From NCBI RefSeq assembly GCF_027214045.1, contig NZ_JAPWHE010000003.1, positions 44,158-108,157 on the forward strand: DNA of 64,000 nucleotides, read 5' to 3'. Both the position numbers and the translations under genes were made by a program. The stretch is from Castellaniella denitrificans (GTDB lineage Bacteria; Pseudomonadota; Gammaproteobacteria; Burkholderiales; Burkholderiaceae_B). Below are positions 1-6,925 of the stretch, one piece after another (positions within the stretch are counted from its first letter, which is position 1; every line of letters starts with the position of its first letter). Below the pieces are notes generated by a model. The model did not search any database, was not told the DNA's origin, and saw nothing but the letters and a program-made list of their open reading frames with translations.

Positions 1-2
1 CC

Positions 3-44
3 CTGGACGCGGCGGGCGTCGATTACGAGGTGTTGCGGCCATGA
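3..44 (+). CDS. metN: MetN, methionine ABC transporter ATPase (C-terminal fragment)
   Basis: Only the last 13 codons are in the window. They read LDAAGVDYEVLRP and stop at TGA 42-44, which overlaps the ATG of the permease gene at 41-43. The position directly before a MetI-type permease and a MetQ-type binding protein makes this the tail of the ATPase of the D/L-methionine importer. The tail itself carries no diagnostic motif, so the call rests on context. Confidence 0.6.
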   Translation: MDAAGVDYEVLRP

Positions 45-697
45 TGGCGAACGTGGATTGGTGGATGATCGGCGAAGCCACGATCGACACCTTGCTGATG
101 ACGGGCTTTTCCCTGCTGTTCACCGTGCTGATCGGGCTGCCGGTGGGCGTGCTGCTGTTCCTGTCCAGTCCGGGGCAGGCCATGGACAACCGCGCTGTCT
201 ACCAGACGGTCGCCTTCGTGGTGAACGTGCTGCGTTCGGTGCCGTTCCTGATCCTCCTGATCGTGATGATCCCGTTTTCCCGCCTGGTGGTGGGTACGGC
301 GCTGGGGGTCCAGGGTTCGATCCCGCCGCTGGTGGCCAGTGCGGCGCCGTTCTTCGCCCGGCTGGTCGAAAACGTGTTGCGCGAGCTGGACCCCGGGGTC
401 AACGAGGCCTGCCGCGCCATGGGCGCCACGTCCCGCCAGACGGTGCTGTGGGCGCTGCTGCCGGAGGCGACCACCGGCATCCTGGCGGCGATCGTGGTCA
501 CCGCCATCACCCTGGTCGGCTATTCGGCCATGTCCGGCGTGATCGGCGGCGGCGGCCTGGGCGACCTCGCGGTGCGCTACGGCTACCAGCGCTACCAGGG
601 CGACGTCATGGCCGTCACGGTCGTGATCCTGGTGATCATGGTCCAGGTTTTCCAAGTGTCTGGCGACCGCTGGGTGGCCAGGCTCAACAGACGGTAG
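41..697 (+). CDS. metI: MetI, methionine ABC transporter permease
   Basis: Inner-membrane permease of the methionine importer, 218 residues, the normal length for MetI. The first helix (about residues 17-40) is followed by further hydrophobic helices. The ABC-contact (EAA) loop is visible around residues 124-145 (NEACRAMGATSRQTVLWALL), with a glycine-rich stretch GVIGGGGLGDLAVRYGYQRY near residues 165-185 that is characteristic of MetI. The start ATG overlaps the metN stop; a second ATG follows at once. The binding-protein gene lies 26 bp downstream, so metN-metI-metQ is one operon. Confidence 0.93.
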   Translation: MMANVDWWMIGEATIDTLLMTGFSLLFTVLIGLPVGVLLFLSSPGQAMDNRAVYQTVAFVVNVLRSVPFLILLIVMIPFSRLVVGTALGVQGSIPPLVASAAPFFARLVENVLRELDPGVNEACRAMGATSRQTVLWALLPEATTGILAAIVVTAITLVGYSAMSGVIGGGGLGDLAVRYGYQRYQGDVMAVTVVILVIMVQVFQVSGDRWVARLNRR

Positions 698-723
698 TTC
701 CCGGAATTTTCAGGAGATCTCTC

Positions 724-1509
724 ATGTTCAAGAAATTCGCGCCGGTCCTGGCGCTGGCATTGCCCCTGGCCTTCGCCGCTCCGGCTCAGGCCGCCACGCT
801 GTCCGTGGCGGCCACTCCCGTGCCGCACGCCGAGTTGCTGGAATTCGTCAAGCCCGACCTGGCCAAGCAAGGCGTGGACCTGGACATCAAGGTGTTCACC
901 GACTACGTCCAGCCGAACCTGCAGGTCTCCGACAAGCAGATCGACGTCAATTTCTTCCAGCATCAGCCCTACCTGGACTCCTTCAACAAGGAACACGGCA
1001 CTCATCTGGTGTCGGTGGGCCTGGTCCACGTCGAGCCCTTCGGCGCCTACTCGCAGAAGATCAAGAACATCAAGGACCTGAAGGACGGCGCCCAGGTCGC
1101 CATCCCGAACGATCCCTCGAACGGTGCCCGCGCCCTGCTGCTGCTGCAAAAACAGGGGCTGATCAAGCTGAAGGATCCGGCCAACATCCTGGCGACCGCC
1201 CGCGACGTGTCGGAAAACCCCAAGCACCTGAAGTTCCGCGAACTGGAAGCCGCCACGCTGCCGCGTGTGCTGCCCGATGTGGACGTCGCGCTGATCAACA
1301 CCAACTACGCGCTCGAGGCCGGCCTGAACCCGGTCAAGGACGCCCTGTTCATCGAGGACAAGGATTCCCCCTACGCCAACATCGTGGTCGCCCGCGCCGA
1401 CCGCAAGGACGATCCCGCGATCCGCAAGCTGGTCGACGCCTTGCATACCCCCAAGGTCCGCGACTACATCCTGGAGCACTACAAGGGCGCCATCGTCCCC
1501 GCGTTCTGA
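724..1509 (+). CDS. metQ: MetQ-type methionine-binding protein
   Basis: Periplasmic substrate-binding protein of the NlpA/MetQ family, 261 residues. It has a classical signal peptide with a probable AQA cleavage site near residue 23. The family segments PVPHAELLEFVKPDL, FFQHQPYLDSF and AIPNDPSNGARALLLLQKQG are present. There is no lipobox cysteine, so unlike E. coli MetQ this version is probably soluble in the periplasm. The start is supported by a purine-rich AGGAG sequence just upstream. It closes the metNIQ operon and a hairpin follows. Confidence 0.92.
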   Translation: MFKKFAPVLALALPLAFAAPAQAATLSVAATPVPHAELLEFVKPDLAKQGVDLDIKVFTDYVQPNLQVSDKQIDVNFFQHQPYLDSFNKEHGTHLVSVGLVHVEPFGAYSQKIKNIKDLKDGAQVAIPNDPSNGARALLLLQKQGLIKLKDPANILATARDVSENPKHLKFRELEAATLPRVLPDVDVALINTNYALEAGLNPVKDALFIEDKDSPYANIVVARADRKDDPAIRKLVDALHTPKVRDYILEHYKGAIVPAF

Positions 1510-1536
1510 TCCGGCTGGAATGTGAATCCGGTGTCT

Positions 1537-1568
1537 GGGAAATCCCTGAAATCTTTAGGGGATTTCCC
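1537..1568 (+). terminator. Possible terminator hairpin after metQ
   Basis: GGGAAATCCCT at 1537-1547 pairs with AGGGGATTTCCC at 1557-1568, leaving one bulged G and a 9-nt loop. No U-tract follows, so this could be a factor-dependent terminator or an mRNA-stabilising 3' hairpin. It separates metQ from glnH. Confidence 0.4.
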
Positions 1569-1695
1569 GAAAATCGCAGCCCGTGCCGGTAATTCCGGCC
1601 CTTCGGGCCACGGGCGCCAAGGGCATTTCAGTTAACATGGAAAATGACGCGGCGAATCGGCCGCAGCAGACGAATCCCACAAGGAGACTTCAATC

Positions 1696-2454
1696 ATGAT
1701 GCTGTCCAAGACCTTCAAGGCCGCCCTGGCGGGGCTGGCCCTCACCCTGGCGCTGCCGATGACCCAGGCCTCCGCCAAGGATCTGGTCGTTGCGACCGAC
1801 ACCGCCTTCGTGCCGTTCGAGTTCAAGCAGAACGGCAAGTACACCGGCTTCGACATCCAGCTCTGGGAAGCCATCGCCAAGCAGGCCGGCCTGAAATACC
1901 GCCTGCAGCCGATGGATTTCAACGGCATCATCCCGGGCCTGCAGACGCGCAACGTGGACGTGGCCCTGGCCGGGATCACCATCCGCGAGGACCGCGCCAA
2001 GGTCATCGATTTCTCCGAGCCCTACTATGAATCCGGTCTGGCGATCCTGGTCGCCAGCGACAGCCCCATCCAGACCGCGAAGGACCTGGAAGGCAAGACG
2101 GTGGCCGTGAAGATCGGCACCGCCACGGTGGACTACATGAAGGCCAACGTGCCTTCGGCCAAGCTCAAGCTCTTCCCGAACATCGACAACGCTTTCCTGG
2201 AACTGGCCACGGGACGCGTGGACGCCGTCGTGCACGACACGCCCAACGTCCAGTACTACGCCAAGACCGCCGGCAATGGCAAGGTCAAGGTCGTGGGCTC
2301 CCTCAAGAGCGGCGACTTCTACGGCATCGCCTTCCCCAAGGGCAGCGAACTGGTGCCTGTCGTCAACAAGGCCCTGTCCGAACTGAAGTCCAACGGCACC
2401 TACGACAAGCTGTACGAGACCTGGTTCGGCAAGAAAGCCAGCGCCATGAACTGA
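1696..2454 (+). CDS. glnH: GlnH-like amino-acid-binding protein
   Basis: Periplasmic binding protein of a polar amino acid (glutamine-type) ABC importer, SBP_bac_3 family, 252 residues. A signal peptide ends at about residue 27 (ASA-KD). The mature part begins [20 protein letters not shown] and contains [15 protein letters not shown] and [20 protein letters not shown], typical for GlnH. A purine-rich ribosome-binding site (AAGGAGA) precedes the start. The permease and ATPase follow but are separated by a terminator-like hairpin. Glutamine is the most likely ligand by similarity; specificity is not proven. Confidence 0.9.
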   Translation: MMLSKTFKAALAGLALTLALPMTQASAKDLVVATDTAFVPFEFKQNGKYTGFDIQLWEAIAKQAGLKYRLQPMDFNGIIPGLQTRNVDVALAGITIREDRAKVIDFSEPYYESGLAILVASDSPIQTAKDLEGKTVAVKIGTATVDYMKANVPSAKLKLFPNIDNAFLELATGRVDAVVHDTPNVQYYAKTAGNGKVKVVGSLKSGDFYGIAFPKGSELVPVVNKALSELKSNGTYDKLYETWFGKKASAMN

Positions 2455-2472
2455 GCGCGGGCGATTGATCCG

Positions 2473-2515
2473 ACGGCGGCGGCCGGATGCATGCATGCGT
2501 CCGTCCGCCGTTTTT
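2473..2515 (+). terminator. Intercistronic rho-independent terminator between glnH and glnP
   Basis: ACGGCGG at 2473-2479 pairs with CCGCCGT at 2505-2511, with an extra inner CGGA/TCCG pairing, and is followed by five Ts (2511-2515). It lies after the binding-protein gene and before the permease start at 2537. Partial read-through would give more binding protein than permease, a known arrangement in ABC operons. Confidence 0.7.
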
Positions 2516-2536
2516 CATCATTGATGAGGAAAGACC

Positions 2537-3376
2537 GTGACTTTTGAATGGTCCGCCATATGGGCCGCCTGGCCCGACCTGATGGCTGGTTCGTGGATGA
2601 CGATCCAGATCACCCTGCTCGGCCTGATCGGCGGCACGATCATCGGCGCCCTGTCCGGGGTCGTGGTGACGTACGTGCCGGTGCCCGTGACACGCCGCAC
2701 CCTGGCCTGGGGCGTCGTGGTCCTGGTGGCCGCCGTGGGGCTGCTGCGGCTGGCGTCCTGGCTGGGCGACGGCCCGCTGGCCGGCGTGCCCGACGGGGTC
2801 TGGTGGGCCCTGCGGCTGGCGGTGCTCGCCCTGCTGGCCTGGCGTTTCCTGTCCAGGATCCCGCTGGTGCTGTCCTTTCTGGCCCAGGTCTACATCCTGG
2901 TGATCCGGGGCACGCCGATCGTGGTCCAGGTGATGTTCATCTATTTCGCGCTGCCGTTGCTGGTGAGCCTGCGCATCGACGGCTTCACGGCCGCGACCGT
3001 GACGCTGATGATCAATTCGGGCGCCTACATCGCCGAGATCGTGCGCGCCGGCCTGCTGTCGGTACCCAAGGGTCTGTACGAGGCCGGCCAGGCCATGGGC
3101 CTGCCGTTCCACAAGATCCTGGCCCGCATCATCGGCCCGGTGGCGCTGCGGCGCATGATCCCGACCATGGGCAACCAGTGCATCATCAGCCTCAAGGACT
3201 CGTCCCTGTTCATCGTGATCGGAGTGGCCGAGCTGACACGCCAGGGCCAGGAAATCATCGCCGGCAACTTCCGCGCGGTGGAAATCTGGGGCGCGGTGGC
3301 GGTGATCTATCTGATCATGACGGGCTGCATCGCGCTGGCGTTGAAATTCATCGAACACAGGACGCGCATCGTATGA
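2537..3376 (+). CDS. glnP: GlnP-like amino acid ABC permease with an internal insertion
   Basis: Inner-membrane permease of the glutamine-type importer, 279 residues, GTG start with GAGGAAAG just upstream. Residues 1-45 and 115-279 match the HisM/GlnP family, including [14 protein letters not shown] and an EAA loop around [20 protein letters not shown]. Between them lies an insert of about 60 residues (roughly 50-112) with two extra hydrophobic segments ([18 protein letters not shown] and [14 protein letters not shown]), making it longer than the usual 215-220 residue GlnP. The stop overlaps the glnQ ATG. Confidence 0.88.
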   Translation: MTFEWSAIWAAWPDLMAGSWMTIQITLLGLIGGTIIGALSGVVVTYVPVPVTRRTLAWGVVVLVAAVGLLRLASWLGDGPLAGVPDGVWWALRLAVLALLAWRFLSRIPLVLSFLAQVYILVIRGTPIVVQVMFIYFALPLLVSLRIDGFTAATVTLMINSGAYIAEIVRAGLLSVPKGLYEAGQAMGLPFHKILARIIGPVALRRMIPTMGNQCIISLKDSSLFIVIGVAELTRQGQEIIAGNFRAVEIWGAVAVIYLIMTGCIALALKFIEHRTRIV

Positions 3377-4101
3377 GCATCGTCGAATTCAAGAACGTCA
3401 CCAAGCGATTTGGCGACAACATCGTGCTCGACGGCATCGACCTGAGCATCGACGCGGGCGAGGTGGTGGTCGTGGTCGGGCCTTCCGGGTCGGGCAAGTC
3501 CACGTTCCTGCGCTGCATCAACGTGCTGGAGACCATCCAGGGCGGAGACATCATCGTCAATGGCCACAGCGTCCTGGGGCCGCCGGCCCAGGTGCGCGAA
3601 CTGCGCCGCGAGGCCGGCATGGTGTTCCAGCAGTTCAATCTGTTTCCGCAGCTCACGGCGTTGGAGAACGTCATGTTCGGCCCTCTCCATACCCGGGGCA
3701 CGCCCCGGCCTCAAGCCCGGGAACAGGCGCTGGAGTTGCTGTCCAAGGTCGGGCTGGCCGAGCGGGCCGGCCATTACCCGGGGCAGTTGTCCGGCGGCCA
3801 GCAGCAACGCGTGGCCATCGCCCGCGCGCTGGCCATCAAGCCACTATTGATGCTGTTCGACGAGCCGACCTCGGCGCTGGACCCGGAGCTGCGCCATGAG
3901 GTCCTGAAGGTGATGCAGGACGTGGCCGAGGAGGGCATGACCATGATCGTGGTCACCCACGAAATGGAATTCGCCCGCAAGGTCGGCAGCCGGCTGATTT
4001 TCATGGACGCCGGCAAGATCGCCGAGGATGGCGATCCCGCGACGTTGCTCAGCCAGCCGCCCAGCCAGCGCCTGAAGGATTTTCTGCAGCACGTGACCTG
4101 A
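3373..4101 (+). CDS. glnQ: GlnQ-like amino acid ABC transporter ATPase
   Basis: Cytoplasmic ATPase of the polar amino acid importer, 242 residues, full family length. The Walker A motif GPSGSGKST is near residue 37, the Q-loop is in [18 protein letters not shown], the signature [15 protein letters not shown] is near residue 137, Walker [16 protein letters not shown] near 157, and the switch histidine is in VVTHEM. The ATG overlaps the glnP stop (ATGA), so translation is probably coupled. Confidence 0.95.
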   Translation: MSIVEFKNVTKRFGDNIVLDGIDLSIDAGEVVVVVGPSGSGKSTFLRCINVLETIQGGDIIVNGHSVLGPPAQVRELRREAGMVFQQFNLFPQLTALENVMFGPLHTRGTPRPQAREQALELLSKVGLAERAGHYPGQLSGGQQQRVAIARALAIKPLLMLFDEPTSALDPELRHEVLKVMQDVAEEGMTMIVVTHEMEFARKVGSRLIFMDAGKIAEDGDPATLLSQPPSQRLKDFLQHVT

Positions 4102-4140
4102 CCGCGACGTCCGGTCCGCCGGAACATCAGGCGTCTTGGA

Positions 4141-4863
4141 TCAGCGACCGGCTGAAACGAGGAAGGTGCGCGTGGCGATGACCTTGTCGGATCCGTCGGC
4201 CATGATCTGGATGGTGACCTGACGCGGCCGGAAGGTCTTGTTCGGCAGTTCCGCGCGGCCCGAGACGACAATGTAGCGGCCCATTTCCAGGGGCTGCGTG
4301 ACCAGTTCGACGTGGGCCGCGTTGCCGTTGGGATAGGATCCCTGGGCGATCAGTCTGATCTGGCCCTTCAGGGTAGGCGCCTCGGACTGGCCTTCTGGCA
4401 GATCCTGGATCAGCAGGATGCGGTAGTCCACGCCTCCATCACGCGCGGTCATGTCGGCGCCGCGGATGCCGGGCGACGTCCCGCGCGGATCGGGGGGGAT
4501 GGCCTCGATCAGGCTGGCGACGCCGGCCGCCATGTCGGCGGCCTGTTTGCGCGCCTGCTCGGCCAGGACGGTCTGTTCTTGCCGGTCCTGCAGCGCCTGC
4601 TTGATCTGGGACCGGATTTTTTCCGATTCGATGGACAGGCGCTGGTTTTCAAGGTTGGCGGTGTTCAGGTCCGTGCGCAGTTGCTCGGATTGCTCGACCG
4701 TGAGGCGCTGCGGGCCATAGCTGCGCTGCAGAAACAGCACGCCGCCGGCCCCCAGGACCACGCCGGTGATCAGCAGCAGCAGCCAGCGGGGGATCCCGCG
4801 ACTGCGTCTGGTGTAGCCGTAGGGCGTGGGTTTGAAGGTGGGGCGTTTGGGGCCGAGCGACAT
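4141..4863 (-). CDS. DUF6776-type single-pass membrane protein
   Basis: Protein of 240 residues with unknown function. A basic cytoplasmic N-terminus (residues 1-25) leads into one membrane helix (about 26-46, WLLLLITGVVLGAGGVLFL). A predicted coiled coil (about 55-110, rich in Q, E, L and R) is followed by a C-terminal beta-type domain (about 125-240). The layout resembles betaproteobacterial DUF6776 proteins, and topology puts the C-terminal part in the periplasm. It lies downstream of murU on the same strand, 135 bp away, and is convergent with glnQ. A link to envelope metabolism is only suggested by position. Confidence 0.7.
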   Translation of the reverse strand: MSLGPKRPTFKPTPYGYTRRSRGIPRWLLLLITGVVLGAGGVLFLQRSYGPQRLTVEQSEQLRTDLNTANLENQRLSIESEKIRSQIKQALQDRQEQTVLAEQARKQAADMAAGVASLIEAIPPDPRGTSPGIRGADMTARDGGVDYRILLIQDLPEGQSEAPTLKGQIRLIAQGSYPNGNAAHVELVTQPLEMGRYIVVSGRAELPNKTFRPRQVTIQIMADGSDKVIATRTFLVSAGR

Positions 4864-4998
4864 GACGAAATTCCCGAATTGCTTGAAGCTTTCATGAAGC
4901 GCCGCGCAAAGCGCGCGGGTGCGAAACCAATTAGGATAAACGCTTTCGCGATCCCGCTGGGACGGCGCCTACATCCGGTTGCGATTTTACGGACGTGG

Positions 4999-5712
4999 TC
5001 AGACGTCCCGGGAGGCGTCCTCGCGATCCGTGAGTCCGGCGTCCAGCGCCGCCAGGCGTGCGGGTGTGCCGACGTCGACCCATTCGCCGGCGTGCCGTTC
5101 GCCGTCCACGGCGCGCGCCGTCATGGCCTGGCGCAGCAGCGGCGCCAGCGGGGCGGGCTGGTCCGGATCTGTGGCGGCGAACAGGGCGGGGCGGTAAATG
5201 CCGATGCCGGCGAAGGTCAGCGCCGGGCTTGCGGCGTCCTGGCGCGGCGTGACGAGCCCGTCGGCACGCAGGGTGAAGTCGCCTTCCGGATGATGGTCGG
5301 GATTGTCCACCAGGACCAGATGGGCCAGACGGTCCGGCGGCCAGGCGGCCACGAACCGGAGCGCCCGCGCCGGGTTCCAGTCGCACCAGACGTCGCCGTT
5401 CATGACCAGGAAGGGTCGGTCCTGGAAGAACGGCAAGGCGCGCGCGATGCCTCCCGCCGTTTCCAGTGCCGGGGATTCAGCCGAATAGCGCAGCCGCACG
5501 CCGTATGCGCGGCCGTCGCCCAGCGCGGCCTCGATGCGTTCGCCCAGCCAGGCGTGGTTGATCAGGATGTCGGTGATGCCGGACCGGGCCAGGCGTTCGA
5601 GGTGCCATGCGATCAGCGGTTTGCCGCCCGCCGGCAGCAGGGGCTTGGGGCAGGTGTCCGTCAGCGGGCGCATGCGTTCGCCGCGCCCGGCGGCCAGGAT
5701 CATGGCGCGCAT
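4999..5712 (-). CDS. murU: MurU, N-acetylmuramate alpha-1-phosphate uridylyltransferase
   Basis: Sugar nucleotidyltransferase of 237 residues. With AmgK it forms the peptidoglycan recycling route that converts MurNAc to UDP-MurNAc and bypasses MurA. The nucleotide-binding signature ILAAGRGERMRPLTDTCPKP starts at residue 5, with VMNGDVWCDW (metal-binding Asp) around residue 107. The start ATG at 5712 shares its A with the stop of amgK (ATGA). The route is known from Pseudomonas putida and Caulobacter and gives intrinsic fosfomycin tolerance. Confidence 0.9.
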   Translation of the reverse strand: MRAMILAAGRGERMRPLTDTCPKPLLPAGGKPLIAWHLERLARSGITDILINHAWLGERIEAALGDGRAYGVRLRYSAESPALETAGGIARALPFFQDRPFLVMNGDVWCDWNPARALRFVAAWPPDRLAHLVLVDNPDHHPEGDFTLRADGLVTPRQDAASPALTFAGIGIYRPALFAATDPDQPAPLAPLLRQAMTARAVDGERHAGEWVDVGTPARLAALDAGLTDREDASRDV

Positions 5713-6761
5713 CAGAACGAGTACCCGTCCGCCCGAGGCACGCGTCCGGCCTGGTCCAGCAGCCGCAGCAGCGGGTGGAAGACCGCATAGCGGCCCGCGA
5801 CCTGGCGCACGTAGGTCAGCACTCTGGGGATGTGGTCCAGATAGTGATGCTTGCCATCGCGGTGCGACAGGCGGGCGAAGACGCCGAGGATGCGCAGGTT
5901 GCGCTGCAGACCCATCCATTCGTAGTCGACGTGGAAGCTGGCGAAGTCCTCCGGGACCGGCAGTCCGGCCGCCCGGGCGTATTCCCAGTAGCGGATGGCC
6001 CAGTCGAGCTGGCGGGCCTCGTCCCAGGTCGTGCGGGCATCCATGGCCAGCGAGGCGATGTCGTAGCTGATCGGTCCGCTCAGCGCGTCCTGGAAGTCGA
6101 TGATGCCGGGGGCGGAGTCTGGCGTATCGGCCCCGAGCATCAGGTTGGGCGAATGGAAGTCCCGATGCACGAGGACGCGCGGCTGCGCGGCCGCTCGCCG
6201 TGCCAGTAGATCGAAGATGTTCGCCAGCGCGGCCTCGGCGGTGTCGTCGGGAGTGTGACCCAGGTGGGTGCGCAGGAACCAGTGCGGAAAGACGGCCAGT
6301 TCCTCGAGCAGGCGGGCTTCGTCGTAGGGCGACAGGCCGTCGGCCGGGCATCGCTGCAGGGCGACCAGCGCGCGCAGGGCGCCCCGGTAATGGCGCTGCA
6401 AGGCGGCTTCGTCCCGGTCCAGGCCGTCTCGCAGGGCCTCGTAGAAGGTGCGGTCCCCCAGGTCGGACAGCAGCAGGAATCCCTGGTCGAGATCCTGGGC
6501 CAGGATATCGGGCACGCGCAGGCCGCCCCGGGCCAGCAGGCCGGCGATGCGCACGAAGGGCGCGCAGTCCTCGTGGGGCGGCGGGGCGTCCATGGCGATC
6601 ACGGTGCCGTTCGCGGCATGCAGGCGGAAATAGCGTCGGAAGCTGGCGTCGCCGGAGACGGGGACAAGACTGTCCGGGACCAGTCCCAGACGGTCGGCGT
6701 GCAGGTCCAGCCAGCGGCGCAGGGAGTCCAGGCGGAGGTCCGGATGAGGTGTGGGGGTCAT
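5712..6761 (-). CDS. amgK: AmgK, anomeric MurNAc/GlcNAc kinase
   Basis: Kinase of 349 residues with an aminoglycoside-phosphotransferase fold. It phosphorylates MurNAc (and GlcNAc) at the anomeric carbon and hands MurNAc-1-phosphate to MurU. The catalytic loop LVHRDFHSPNLML and the metal-binding DFQDALSGPISYDIASL are both visible in the C-terminal half. The frame is open a further 48 codons upstream, but the start at 6761 (MTPTPHPDLRLDSLRRWL) is preferred because the N-terminus then matches the family. It is divergent from lptD, and its stop overlaps murU. Confidence 0.9.
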   Translation of the reverse strand: MTPTPHPDLRLDSLRRWLDLHADRLGLVPDSLVPVSGDASFRRYFRLHAANGTVIAMDAPPPHEDCAPFVRIAGLLARGGLRVPDILAQDLDQGFLLLSDLGDRTFYEALRDGLDRDEAALQRHYRGALRALVALQRCPADGLSPYDEARLLEELAVFPHWFLRTHLGHTPDDTAEAALANIFDLLARRAAAQPRVLVHRDFHSPNLMLGADTPDSAPGIIDFQDALSGPISYDIASLAMDARTTWDEARQLDWAIRYWEYARAAGLPVPEDFASFHVDYEWMGLQRNLRILGVFARLSHRDGKHHYLDHIPRVLTYVRQVAGRYAVFHPLLRLLDQAGRVPRADGYSF

Positions 6762-6823
6762 GCGCGGGTTTCGGAAAGAATTCGGGGAAATGAAGAAAAG
6801 ACGGATCGCCCGGACGCGAGGTC

Positions 6824-6854
6824 GGGACACGATGCCGCCCGGCTTCTCTATAAT
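6824..6854 (+). promoter_or_regulatory. Probable sigma-70 promoter of lptD-surA-rsmA
   Basis: A perfect TATAAT at 6849-6854 sits 71 bp before the lptD start in the divergent amgK-lptD gap. GGGACA at 6824-6829 is the best -35 candidate, with a slightly long 19-bp spacer. Transcription would start near 6861. Confidence 0.55.
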
Positions 6855-6925
6855 ACTGGGTCGCTGGTCGTCGCGGGTGGGCCGATCAGCCGTCGTCTCT
6901 CTCAACCATTTCGGGGAACCGGGTC

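Noticed and set aside
58..723. Upstream extension of the metQ frame through metI
   Set aside because: The MetI frame carries the permease motifs; the extension is low-complexity Arg/Gly/Asp sequence and MetQ has a proper RBS and signal peptide at 724.
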